In this document: piece by piece, positions 40,883 to 48,457 of the stretch
Position numbering within the stretch: the stretch's first letter is position 1
How the letters are laid out: every line of letters starts with the position of its first letter
Source: Actinomycetes bacterium
GTDB lineage: Bacteria > Actinomycetota > UBA4738 > HRBIN12
DNA length: 49,988 nt
Assembly (NCBI GenBank): GCA_021155985.1
Contig: JAJNBA010000007.1
Span: forward strand, 1-49,988
Direction of reading: 5' to 3'
Notes under the pieces: generated by a model
Told to the model about the DNA's origin: nothing
The model's input: the letters and a program-made list of their open reading frames with translations, nothing else
Databases searched by the model: none
Translations under genes and position numbers: made by a program

Positions 40883-41940
40883 CGGCGCATCACCGCGACC
40901 GCCGCCGACGTGGAGGGAACCCCGCGCCAGGATTGCGCGAGGCCTACCCGCGCGTCCCCGCTCCGCAGGCCTTCGATGCACGCGAGGGCGCGGGCGAGAC
41001 CGTTCGCTTCACGGAGATGCCCCTCGCCGAGCGCACCCCCACTCGGGTTCACCCGGTCCTCGGCCAGATCCGACAGCCCGAGCGCCTCGAGGTGCTGCAG
41101 CTGCTTGTAGGCGAACGTGTCGTCGACCTCCGCCAGCTCCACGTCACCGGGCTCGACCCCGGCGCGATCGTAGGCGGCGCGGGCGGCGCGCTCGGCGGCC
41201 GCCGCACGGTCCCAGTCCCGGCTCTCGACCGACGGGGCATCCTGGCTCCAGCCGACGCCGTCGATGAAGACGCTCCCTTCAGGTGTGCGCTCCTCTGTCG
41301 TGAGCACGAGCACGACGCATCCATCGGCCGGCTCGGCGGTCTGTTCGCGGGTGAGCGGGTCGAACAACGGCGTCGGATCGTGGACGTCTGCGTAGGACGC
41401 ACGACGGTTCGTGGCCGCGTGCGCGCGGTTGCGCGCCGCAACGTCCGCGCATTCGGACTCGCTCCGGCCCGTCACGTGGAGCCATCGGCGCATCTCGAGA
41501 CCGGCGAGCGCCGTCGGCGACACGCCGAGCGGACGGTTCAGGACGGGGTCCATCGCGAACCGGTCCACGCGTCCGAGGGAGACGACGTCGCTGGCCTTCG
41601 AGTGCGACTCAACGGCCACCGCCGACGCCACGCCGCTGCGGATCAGCATCACCGCCGTGGCCACCCCGAACAGGCCGTCGGAGGCGACCGTCTGTACCGG
41701 CCGTTGCACTGCGCCGAGCTGATCCGGCACGTACTCGTCGAAGATGCTCGTGCCCTCCTCGATGTCCTCCGAGCAGCACACGAACGAGTCGATGTCGCTC
41801 CTGGGGTCGACGCCCGCGTCCGCGTACGCGCTCCGGGCCGCCTCGAACATCAGCTCCTTGTAGGAGGTCCCCTCCGTCGTCCGGGAGAACCCGGACCAGC
41901 CGATGCCGGCCACACCCACTCGGAGCGCCATGGCCTCCAT
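40879..41940 (-). CDS. thiolase-like (SCP2-type) acyl-CoA enzyme lacking the nucleophilic Cys
   Basis: Predicted 353 residues; ATG 41940 (MEAMALRVGVAGIGW) or ATG 41931 may be the start, the latter eight bases after TATACA. Thiolase fold: 'VGVAGIGWSGFSRTTEGTSYKELMFEAARSAYADAGVD', 'FVCCSEDIEEG', 'VASDGLFGVATAVMLIRSG' and 'NPSGGALGEGHLREANGLARAL'. The usual Cys-Ser-Gly nucleophile position reads 'ASDGLFG', so classical thiolase action is doubtful. It is first in the operon with the thiolase-DUF35 fusion and the DUF35 protein (ATGA overlaps). It probably forms a heteromer with them. Confidence 0.82.
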   Translation of the reverse strand: MEAMALRVGVAGIGWSGFSRTTEGTSYKELMFEAARSAYADAGVDPRSDIDSFVCCSEDIEEGTSIFDEYVPDQLGAVQRPVQTVASDGLFGVATAVMLIRSGVASAVAVESHSKASDVVSLGRVDRFAMDPVLNRPLGVSPTALAGLEMRRWLHVTGRSESECADVAARNRAHAATNRRASYADVHDPTPLFDPLTREQTAEPADGCVVLVLTTEERTPEGSVFIDGVGWSQDAPSVESRDWDRAAAAERAARAAYDRAGVEPGDVELAEVDDTFAYKQLQHLEALGLSDLAEDRVNPSGGALGEGHLREANGLARALACIEGLRSGDARVGLAQSWRGVPSTSAAVAVMRR

Positions 41941-42015
41941 GTATATCGAAGGGTCGGGGTGGTCCGCACTGGCTGCGCACGCCGTGAGCGCAGTCGGCAC
42001 GATCCTCGCGCGCCG

Positions 42016-42021
42016 TATCGT
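42016..42021 (+). promoter_or_regulatory. leaderless -10 box for the acyl-CoA synthetase gene
   Basis: TATCGT, six bases before GTG 42028; no Shine-Dalgarno sequence. Confidence 0.5.
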
Positions 42022-42027
42022 GGCCGC

Positions 42028-43971
42028 GTGAGCGACATCATCTGGTCGCCGTCGCCCGAGTACCTCGAGCGGGCCAACGTTACCCGGTTCATGCGCGCAC
42101 ACGGGATCGGCACGTACGACGAGCTCATCCGGCGCTCCGTCGAGGACGTCTCGTGGTTCTGGGACGCGGTGGTCCGGGACCTCGAGATCGAGTTCTTCGA
42201 GCCGTACGATCGGGTCCTCGACACCTCCCGGGGCGTCGAATGGGCGACGTGGTTCACCGGGGGGCGGGTCAACCTCGCGCATCAATGCGTGGATCGATGG
42301 GCCGGAGCGACCCCGGCCGCGGCCGCCGTGGTGTGGGAGGGCGAGGGCGGCGACACGCGGGCGTGGACCTACGCCGATCTGCGTCGCGAGACCGATCGCC
42401 TCGCCCGGGCGCTCCTCGATCTCGGAGTCGGGTCGAAGGATGTCGTCGGGATCTTCCTGCCGATGATCCCGGAGACCGTCGCCGCCGTGATGGCCTGCTC
42501 CAAGATCGGCGCGATCTGGGTGCCGATCTTCAGCGGGTTCGGGCCGGACGCGGTCGCGGTCCGGCTGGAGGACGCCGGCGTGTCGGTGCTCTTGACCGCC
42601 GACGCGTTCCCCCGGAAGGGTCGCGCCGTCCCGATGCTCGAGGCGGTGCGTGAGGCCATCGCCCGTGTGCCATCGGTCAGAGAGACGATCGTCCTGCGGC
42701 ACGCGGGCGAGGGCCCGGCGGCGGGGGAACGCGACTGGTCGACCGTGATCGCCGCGGTCCCCGACGAACCACTCGCCGCCGAAGCGTTGGAGAGCGAGCA
42801 CCCGCTGTTCATCGGCTACACGAGCGGCACCACGGGGCGACCGAAAGGCGTGCTGCACGTCCACGGCGGATTCCTCGTGAAGATCGCGTCGGAGGTTGCC
42901 TACCAGGCGGACCTGCATCCGGGGGAGATCCTGCATTGGGTCACCGATCTCGGCTGGATCATGGGCCCGTGGGAGATCGTTGGGGCGCTCGCGCTCGGCT
43001 CGACCGTCTTCCTCTACGACGGCGCTCCCACGCATCCGGGGCCCGACCGACTCTGGTCGCTGGTCGAGCGGCACCGCATCTCGACCCTCGGCGTCTCGCC
43101 CACGCTGATCCGCGCGATCATCCCGTCGGGGACGGACCACGTCCGTCGACACGACCTGTCATCGCTGCGGATCCTCGCGTCGACGGGTGAGCCGTGGAAC
43201 CCCGACCCGTACCTCTGGCTGCACCGAGAGGTCGGCGGTTCGCGTCTCCCGATCATCAACCTGAGCGGGGGTACGGAGGTGGGGGCCTGCTTCCTCTCGC
43301 CGCTGCCGATCACGGACCTGAAGCCGTGCACGCTCCGAGGCCCCGCGCTCGGGATGGATATCGACATCGTCGACCCCGCCGGCCTCACGATCGCAGCCGG
43401 GGAAGTGGGAGAGCTCGTGTGCCGTCAGCCCTGGCCCGCGATGACGCGAGGGATCTGGGGAGATCCGGAGCGGTACCTCGACACGTACTGGCGTCGGTTC
43501 CCGGGCGTCTGGCTCCACGGCGACTGGGCCACGCGCGACGAGGACGGATTCTGGTTCCTCCACGGGCGCTCCGACGACACGCTGTCCGTCGCCGGCAAGC
43601 GTCTCGGGCCGGCGGAGGTGGAGAGCGCCCTGGCCTCCCATCCGGCGGTGGCGGAGTCCGCCGCCGTCGGCGTGCCACATCCACTCAAGGGCGAGGCGAT
43701 CTGGTGCTTCGTGGTGGTCCGGCCCGGTGAGGAGGCCGATGCCGGCCTCGCGAGGGCCCTCCGGAACGTGGTGGCGGACCATCTCGGCCGGTCGTTCTTA
43801 CCCTCCAAGGTCGTCTTCGTCCCCGAACTCCCGAAGACGCGGAGCGCGAAGATCGTCCGGCGGGCGATCCGGGCGACGGCGCTGGGCGAGGACCCCGGGG
43901 ATCTCTCCGGCCTCGAGGACCCCGGTGTGCTGGACGTGATCCGGCAGGCGCTCGCGGGCGCGGGGCGCTGA
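42028..43971 (+). CDS. AMP-forming acyl-CoA synthetase (acetyl-CoA synthetase-like)
   Basis: Predicted 647 residues from GTG 42028; the 1012-residue track ORF runs back through the thiolase gene. N-terminal ACAS part ('YDRVLDTSRGVEWATWFTGGRVNLAHQCVDRW'), P-loop 'GYTSGTTGRPKGVLH', 'INLSGGTEVGACF', 'LHGDWATRDEDGFWFLHGRSDDT', and the acylatable lysine region 'LPKTRSAKIVRRAIR'. It activates a carboxylic acid to its CoA thioester. Its divergent position beside the thiolase-like/DUF35 operon suggests it feeds that pathway. The acid is unknown; the protein is longer than acetate-only enzymes' core but similar to ACS/propionyl relatives. Confidence 0.9.
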   Translation: MSDIIWSPSPEYLERANVTRFMRAHGIGTYDELIRRSVEDVSWFWDAVVRDLEIEFFEPYDRVLDTSRGVEWATWFTGGRVNLAHQCVDRWAGATPAAAAVVWEGEGGDTRAWTYADLRRETDRLARALLDLGVGSKDVVGIFLPMIPETVAAVMACSKIGAIWVPIFSGFGPDAVAVRLEDAGVSVLLTADAFPRKGRAVPMLEAVREAIARVPSVRETIVLRHAGEGPAAGERDWSTVIAAVPDEPLAAEALESEHPLFIGYTSGTTGRPKGVLHVHGGFLVKIASEVAYQADLHPGEILHWVTDLGWIMGPWEIVGALALGSTVFLYDGAPTHPGPDRLWSLVERHRISTLGVSPTLIRAIIPSGTDHVRRHDLSSLRILASTGEPWNPDPYLWLHREVGGSRLPIINLSGGTEVGACFLSPLPITDLKPCTLRGPALGMDIDIVDPAGLTIAAGEVGELVCRQPWPAMTRGIWGDPERYLDTYWRRFPGVWLHGDWATRDEDGFWFLHGRSDDTLSVAGKRLGPAEVESALASHPAVAESAAVGVPHPLKGEAIWCFVVVRPGEEADAGLARALRNVVADHLGRSFLPSKVVFVPELPKTRSAKIVRRAIRATALGEDPGDLSGLEDPGVLDVIRQALAGAGR

Positions 43972-44072
43972 GTTCCCATTCGGCGCAGCCTCTCCCGGGA
44001 AGACGCATACCTGCACTCTCATTCAAAAGCGTTGCTTCCGAACCCATCCGGGGATGCGATTTCTCCCGACTG

Positions 44073-44098
44073 CGGATACGAGCATATGCTCGTATCCG
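44073..44098. repeat. 26-bp perfect palindrome
   Basis: CGGATACGAGCAT followed immediately by its exact reverse complement, with no spacer. It lies 102 bases after the acyl-CoA synthetase stop and before the response-regulator relic. As RNA it can form an 11-bp stem with loop ATAT, but no U tract follows. It is more likely a protein-binding operator. Eleven bases of one arm (CGGATACGAGC) recur at 45524-45534 inside the GNAT gene. Confidence 0.75.
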
Positions 44099-44169
44099 AA
44101 ACACCGGAGGTCGCGCACGGCGAAGCCGAGCGGCCGAGGAGGCGGGGTGTGAGAGCGGGATCCACACGG

Positions 44170-44676
44170 AAGGGTGGAGGGCGCTCCGATCGAGGTCGGC
44201 GACGGGCAGGGCCCCACCGTCACGCTGGTGGTGCCCGTCCCCGGGGGAGCCGCCCGATCCGGGCAACGCGCAGGACGGTCCGTGACCGAGCGCCCGACCG
44301 TGCTCCTAGTCGACGACCACGCGGTGGTCCGAGCCGGCATCCGGGTACATGCTCAAGGGAGCCGCGGCAGCGGAGCTCTCCGATGCGATCTCGCGGATCC
44401 TCAGGGGTGAGTCCTCCGTGCCGCCCGCGCTGGACGTGCTCCTCGCGGGACACGGCTCGAGGGTGGGCACGTACGCGGACCCTGCCGCGGCGCTCACGCA
44501 GCGTGAGCGCGAGGTCCTACCTCTCTCCTCGGACGGTCGAGTCGCATCGCGCGAACATCCAGAGGAAGCTGGGTGTGCGGAGCCGTGCCGACCTCGTGCG
44601 CGCGGCCGCGGAGATCGAGGAGAGCGAGAGCGGGACGGGGAAGGAGGACGGATCGTCACACCCGGGGCCTCCGTAG
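44170..44676 (+). pseudogene. decayed two-component system (kinase tail plus NarL-type response regulator)
   Basis: Pieces of a sensor kinase and LuxR/NarL regulator appear in order but in different frames. 'IEVGDGQGPTVTLVVPVPGG' looks like a histidine kinase C-terminus. GTG 44282 starts 'TERPTVLLVDDHAVVRAGIR' (receiver N-terminus). The frame changes to 'GYMLKGAAAAELSDAISRIL' and 'ALTQREREVL', then again to 'YLSPRTVESHRANIQRKLGV'. Comparison with the family shows two internal losses: roughly 70-80 residues of the receiver, including the phosphoacceptor Asp, and about 15 residues of the helix-turn-helix. The product cannot be functional as written. Confidence 0.78.
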
Positions 44677-44679
44677 ACT
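44674..44679 (+). promoter_or_regulatory. leaderless -10 box for the nitrilase gene
   Basis: TAGACT, six bases before ATG 44686; it overlaps the stop codon of the response-regulator relic. No Shine-Dalgarno sequence. Confidence 0.5.
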
Positions 44680-44685
44680 GCCGCC

Positions 44686-45504
44686 ATGCGGCTCGCGGTC
44701 TGTCAGATGCGGTCCGGAAGCGATGTCGGTGCGAACCTGACGGAGGCGGAACGGTTGCTGGACCAGGCGGCCGACGCCGGCGCCGATCTCGCGATCCTCC
44801 CGGAGCTCTTCCCGTTCCTCGGTCCTGAGGCTCGTCTCCCGGAGATCGCGGAGCCCGTCCCGGGCGGCTCCTCGGTCGAGATGCTGGGCAAGGCGGCTGC
44901 TCGGGGGCAGCTGTGGATCGCCGGGGGAAGCGTCCCGGAGCGGGACGGGGAGCACCTCTTCAACACGGCTCCTCTCTTCGATCGGTCGGGCGAGCTCGTC
45001 GCGCGCTACCGGAAGATCCATCTCTTCGACGTGGATCTCGAGGGTCAGCCCCCGTTCCGGGAATCCACCACGTATCGAGCGGGGACCGAGCTCGTGACCC
45101 ACGCGATGGAGGACTTGAGGGTCGGCCTGTCGATCTGCTACGACCTCCGCTTCCCCGAGCTGTTCCGCGGGCTCATGACGCTCGGCGCGGAGCTCTTCGT
45201 GCTACCCGCGCAGTTCCAGCATCAGACCGGCGTGGCGCACTGGGAGGTGTTGCTGCGAGCGCGGGCGATCGAGAACCAATGTTTCGTGGCGGCCGCGGCG
45301 CAGTGGGGCGAGTTCGGCTTGCCGGAGGAGCTACGGCGGTCCTACGGCCGGTCGATGATCGTCGGCCCGTGGGGCGACGTTCTGGTCGAGGCACCGGAGG
45401 AGGGGACCGGTGTCTGGTTCGCCGATCTGGACGTCGCGGACCTCCGCCGCGCGCGTCGGGTGCTTCCCGCGCTCGAGCATCGGCGGCTCGGCAGCAGCTG
45501 CTGA
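44686..45504 (+). CDS. carbon-nitrogen hydrolase (nitrilase superfamily, Nit1/Nit2-like)
   Basis: Predicted 272 residues with the full Glu-Lys-Cys triad: E40 in 'LAILPELFPF', K110 in 'ARYRKIHLFDVD' and C151 in 'GLSICYDLRFPELFR'. The 'KIHLFDVD' and 'YDLRFPE' segments match the Nit subfamily (omega-amidase or deaminated-glutathione amidase type) rather than true nitrilases. It probably hydrolyses a small amide in the cytoplasm. TGATG joins it to the GNAT gene. Confidence 0.9.
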   Translation: MRLAVCQMRSGSDVGANLTEAERLLDQAADAGADLAILPELFPFLGPEARLPEIAEPVPGGSSVEMLGKAAARGQLWIAGGSVPERDGEHLFNTAPLFDRSGELVARYRKIHLFDVDLEGQPPFRESTTYRAGTELVTHAMEDLRVGLSICYDLRFPELFRGLMTLGAELFVLPAQFQHQTGVAHWEVLLRARAIENQCFVAAAAQWGEFGLPEELRRSYGRSMIVGPWGDVLVEAPEEGTGVWFADLDVADLRRARRVLPALEHRRLGSSC

Positions 45505-45926
45505 TGCGTCGCGAGCTCTCGGACGGATACGAGCTCGACGACGATCGCGCCCGCATCGACGTGGATGTGGTGCACCGGTATCTGGCAGAGGAGGCCTACT
45601 GGGTGCCCGGTCGCGACAGGGCGACGATCGAGCGGCTCGTGCGGGAGTCGGCGATGGTGATCGGCGCGTATCACGGTCGGGAGCAGGCCGGTTTCGCACG
45701 GGTGGTATCGGACGGCTCGAGCATGGCGTGGCTCGGTGACGTGTTCGTGCTGGAGGGCCATCGAGGGCACGGGCTCGGCGTGGAGCTCGTTCGGGAGGCC
45801 GTGGAGCATCCGTCCCACCGCGATCTCGCCTGGTTCCTCAACACCCGCGATGCGCACAGCCTCTACGCGAGGTTCGGGTTCGAGCAGCCCAACGAGCGAA
45901 CGATGGTGCGCCTCCGCCACGGCTGA
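45504..45926 (+). CDS. GNAT-family N-acetyltransferase
   Basis: Predicted 140 residues from ATG 45504, overlapping the nitrilase stop (TGATG). GNAT pattern: 'VDVVHRYLAEEAYWVPGRDRATIERLVRES', 'AGFARVVSDGSSMAWLGDVFVLEGHRGHGLGVELVREA' (motif A, acetyl-CoA pyrophosphate loop R-G-H-G-L-G) and 'FLNTRDAHSLYARFGFE' (motif B). Close to the small YitI/YjdJ-like group of unknown substrate. Co-transcribed with the nitrilase-like gene. Confidence 0.88.
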   Translation: MRRELSDGYELDDDRARIDVDVVHRYLAEEAYWVPGRDRATIERLVRESAMVIGAYHGREQAGFARVVSDGSSMAWLGDVFVLEGHRGHGLGVELVREAVEHPSHRDLAWFLNTRDAHSLYARFGFEQPNERTMVRLRHG

Positions 45927-47039
45927 TCAATCGGGCGGCAGGTCCTCGGGACGGTCGATGTCGGCAGGGGCCGGGAAGGGAACCACGACCTCGTCGACCC
46001 AGTCCGGATGAGAGGCCATGATCGCGCGGGCGCCGGTGTCACCGTGCAGGTGGCCGGCCTCGGCGTAGACCTCCCGGGAGAGCAGGGCCGGGCCGGGACC
46101 GTCCGTGTAGGCGATCCGCACGATGCGGCTCCGCGAGAGCCCGAACGCGTCCGTCAGCGCACGTACCTCGGCATCGGTGACGCCCGGTTGATCGGCGAGC
46201 AAGACGACCACCCCCTCGCTGTCGGCGGCGAGATCGTGCAGACCGACGGCGAGCGACGACGACTGGCCGGACGCATGATCGGCGTTCCGTACGAAGCGGC
46301 CCTGAGGGGGAAGCGCGAGCGCTGCTTCGACGGGAGCGGCGTCGTGGCCGGTGACGACCACGATCTCGTCGATCCCGGCCGACGCGAGCGCATCCAGCGC
46401 GTGTTGGGCGAGCGGGCGCCCTCGGAAGGGCACGAGCTGCTTGGTGGATCCGAACCGGCGCGCCGACCCCGCCGCCAGCACGATCCCGGAGATCACGGGC
46501 TCGGTCGACGGCCGATGAGCCGTGCGACGAATCGCACGATCGCGGCCCACAGGGCGCGGATCCCTCACCGTGGCCACCTGTCCCTGGGGCTCCTCGTGCA
46601 GCTTCGCCTCGAGGCACTCGGCGAACTGCTTGGTCAGCAGCTTCGAGACCTCCGGGAGGAGCCCGCGCGAGAGTTGCGCCGCCGCTCCCGTGATGGTCAG
46701 GTCGGAGCGGATGTGGACGGTCGTGCCCTCATCGCCGGCAGGCTCCAGCCACGACTCGACCTTCGCCGTCGCGGCGCCCTTGCCTCGCTGCTCCGTCCCT
46801 TTGGCGGACAGCCTCGCGCGATGTGCCTCGTCATCCCGCTCTTCCACCACCACGGTACCGATGAACGCCATCTGGATCGGACCGAAGCGCACGTGCACCG
46901 TGCCCTTCCATGTCCGGTCATCGACGGCCTCGGTCAGCTCCGCGCCGGGCATGCACGGAGCGATCGCCTCCACGTCCTGGAGCACCGCCCAGAGGCGATC
47001 GACCGGTGTACGCACTGTGAACGCGTCTTCGATCAGCAT
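45927..47039 (-). CDS. apparent CoxG-MocA fusion (CoxG SRPBCC part plus molybdenum cofactor nucleotidyltransferase)
   Basis: As written, one 370-residue frame. Residues 1 to about 155 are CoxG-like (SRPBCC): 'AFTVRTPVDRLWAVLQDVEAIAPCMPGAELTE', 'FIGTVVVEERDDEAHRARLSAKGTEQRG', ending 'FAECLEAKLHE'. From residue 182 (GTG 46496, 'ISGIVLAAGSARRFGSTKQLVPFRGRPL') a complete 189-residue MobA/MocA-like nucleotidyltransferase follows ('VVVTGHDA', 'VVLLADQPGVT', 'GDTGARAIM'). The join looks artificial: see the alternate-frame feature 46493-46572. CoxG helps CO dehydrogenase-type enzymes mature or dock to the membrane; MocA makes molybdopterin cytosine dinucleotide. A TACGCT box lies eight bases before ATG 47039. 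Confidence 0.82.
   Translation of the reverse strand: MLIEDAFTVRTPVDRLWAVLQDVEAIAPCMPGAELTEAVDDRTWKGTVHVRFGPIQMAFIGTVVVEERDDEAHRARLSAKGTEQRGKGAATAKVESWLEPAGDEGTTVHIRSDLTITGAAAQLSRGLLPEVSKLLTKQFAECLEAKLHEEPQGQVATVRDPRPVGRDRAIRRTAHRPSTEPVISGIVLAAGSARRFGSTKQLVPFRGRPLAQHALDALASAGIDEIVVVTGHDAAPVEAALALPPQGRFVRNADHASGQSSSLAVGLHDLAADSEGVVVLLADQPGVTDAEVRALTDAFGLSRSRIVRIAYTDGPGPALLSREVYAEAGHLHGDTGARAIMASHPDWVDEVVVPFPAPADIDRPEDLPPD
46493..46572 (-). other. alternate-frame CoxG C-terminal tail, evidence of a frameshift
   Basis: One frame over from the fusion ORF, this stretch encodes 'IRALWAAIVRFVARLIGRRPSP' and a TGA that overlaps the MocA GTG as GTGA. That is a hydrophobic/basic tail of the kind CoxG proteins carry, and it restores two normal coupled genes. 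One extra base near 46558-46572 would explain the fusion. Confidence 0.65.
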
Positions 47040-47047
47040 CGGCGGGA

Positions 47048-47053
47048 AGCGTA
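47048..47053 (-). promoter_or_regulatory. leaderless -10 box for the CoxG-MocA gene
   Basis: TACGCT on the minus strand, eight bases before ATG 47039; no Shine-Dalgarno sequence. Confidence 0.45.
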
Positions 47054-47065
47054 GTCCTGTTGGGC

Positions 47066-47071
47066 TAGGCT
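47066..47071 (+). promoter_or_regulatory. leaderless -10 box for the divergent membrane protein
   Basis: TAGGCT, six bases before GTG 47078. It faces the CoxG box across 12 bases, so the two promoters share one 38-base intergenic region. Confidence 0.5.
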
Positions 47072-47077
47072 CCGCCC

Positions 47078-47524
47078 GTGGATCCGGACGAGGAGGTCTC
47101 CTCCGGAGGCCGGTTCGAGACGTTCGACGCGAACCTGCGCTTCGCCGTCGCCCGCGATGAGGAGGGGTACGGCGTCTGGAGGCTCGACGACCTGGGCGAC
47201 GGCGATCCCATCGACCGGTTCTCCGATGACGACCGAGGGTACCGAGCGGCAGCCGTCCGGTGGAACGAGCTGACGGCCAACGCTCGCCGGGACGGGTGGC
47301 TCCGGAAGCTGGTGTGGATCGTGGTCGTGGCAGCTGTCGTCTGGGTCGCCTCCTCCGCCGTCTCGGCGCTCCTGTACCTGCAGGTCGGCGCGACCCTGTT
47401 CGAGGGAACGGGCCTCTTCGACACCCTTGTCCGCTGGTCGCAGCTCATCCGCGTCGTGGCCCAGCCAGTCACGCTTGGCGGAACCGCCGTCTACGTGGTC
47501 TTCTGGCTCCAGAACCGACGGTAG
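47078..47524 (+). CDS. two-helix membrane protein of unknown function
   Basis: Predicted 148 residues from GTG 47078. The N-terminal 75 residues are soluble and acidic ('RFETFDANLRFAVARDEEGYGVWRLDD'). Two membrane helices follow ('LVWIVVVAAVVWVASSAVSALLYL' and 'VVAQPVTLGGTAVYVVFWLQ'). It resembles no family I know. The metalloprotease gene follows after 45 bases on the same strand. Confidence 0.75.
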   Translation: MDPDEEVSSGGRFETFDANLRFAVARDEEGYGVWRLDDLGDGDPIDRFSDDDRGYRAAAVRWNELTANARRDGWLRKLVWIVVVAAVVWVASSAVSALLYLQVGATLFEGTGLFDTLVRWSQLIRVVAQPVTLGGTAVYVVFWLQNRR

Positions 47525-47569
47525 GCAGCCTTCCGTTTCCCGCGCAACGCATCCGGGTATCAGGCCGCC

Positions 47570-48445
47570 GTGGACTTCCGGAAGGGCGCGAAGCTCGATC
47601 CCACGCAGGTCGAGGACCGTCGCGGCATGCGCGGCATGCGCGGCGGCCGCGGCATGGCGGTCGGCGGTGGTGCCGGCGTCGTAGGCGTGATCGTCGTCCT
47701 CCTGATCACCCTGCTCGGAGGCGACATCGACCTGAGCGCGCTGCAGTCGCTCGATGGCGTGGTGGCCGGAGGCCAGCAGCAGGGCGAGGTCATCGAGGAG
47801 TGCAAAACCGGCGAGGACGCGGAGCGGAGCCGCGATTGCCGCTTGATCGGCACCGTGAACAGCATCCAGGCCTATTGGGGCGACGCCGTCCGCGGGTACA
47901 CGCCCTCCGTGACGGTGTTCTTCTCCGACTCCACGGGCACCGGGTGCGGGGCCGCGACCTCCCAGGTCGGTCCCTTCTACTGCCCGGCGGATCAGAAGGT
48001 GTATGTCGATCTCGGGTTCTTCGAGGATCTGCAGACGAAGTTCGGGGCGGAAGGCGGTCCGTTCGCCGAGGCCTACGTGCTGGCGCACGAATACGGCCAC
48101 CATGTGCAGGATCTCCTCGGCGTGCTCGACCGGATCGGCGGGGACCGTGAGGGTCCCCAGAGCGCCGCCGTCCGGACGGAGCTCCAGGCCGACTGTTACG
48201 CCGGCGTTTGGGCCGCGAACGCGGTGGATACCGGCTTCCTCGCGTCGCTCGGCGACGACGAGATCACCCAGGCGCTCGACGCCGCGGCGTCCGTCGGTGA
48301 CGACCGCATCCAGCAGGAGACGCAGGGGCAAGTGAACCGGGAGGCGTGGACGCACGGCTCCTCCCAGCAACGCCAGCAGTGGTTCATGACCGGGTACCGA
48401 GGCGGCGACCCGAACAACTGCGACACGTTCAGCGGCACCGTCTGA
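47570..48445 (+). CDS. YpfJ-type neutral zinc metallopeptidase, membrane anchored
   Basis: Predicted 291 residues from GTG 47570. A basic N-terminus with an unusual Arg/Gly/Met repeat ('[20 protein letters not shown]') precedes one membrane helix ('[13 protein letters not shown]'). The catalytic domain (PF04228-type) has '[37 protein letters not shown]', zinc motif '[19 protein letters not shown]', and downstream '[14 protein letters not shown]' (third ligand Glu). Active site predicted outside the cytoplasm. The physiological substrate of the family is unknown. Confidence 0.92.
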   Translation: MDFRKGAKLDPTQVEDRRGMRGMRGGRGMAVGGGAGVVGVIVVLLITLLGGDIDLSALQSLDGVVAGGQQQGEVIEECKTGEDAERSRDCRLIGTVNSIQAYWGDAVRGYTPSVTVFFSDSTGTGCGAATSQVGPFYCPADQKVYVDLGFFEDLQTKFGAEGGPFAEAYVLAHEYGHHVQDLLGVLDRIGGDREGPQSAAVRTELQADCYAGVWAANAVDTGFLASLGDDEITQALDAAASVGDDRIQQETQGQVNREAWTHGSSQQRQQWFMTGYRGGDPNNCDTFSGTV

Positions 48446-48457
48446 CCCGGCGCCGCA

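Larger units (their letters stand above)
43972..44685. other. 714-base gene-poor region
   Basis: No intact gene. It contains a 26-bp perfect palindrome (44073-44098), remnants of a sensor kinase C-terminus and of a NarL-type response regulator (44170-44676), and the promoter box of the nitrilase gene at its right end. The first hundred bases show nothing I can assign. Confidence 0.75.

Noticed and set aside
47620-47670. Short tandem repeat 'ggcatgcgc' as a mobile or CRISPR-like repeat
   Set aside because: Only a few imperfect units that encode the RGM-rich N-terminus of the metalloprotease; it is coding low complexity.
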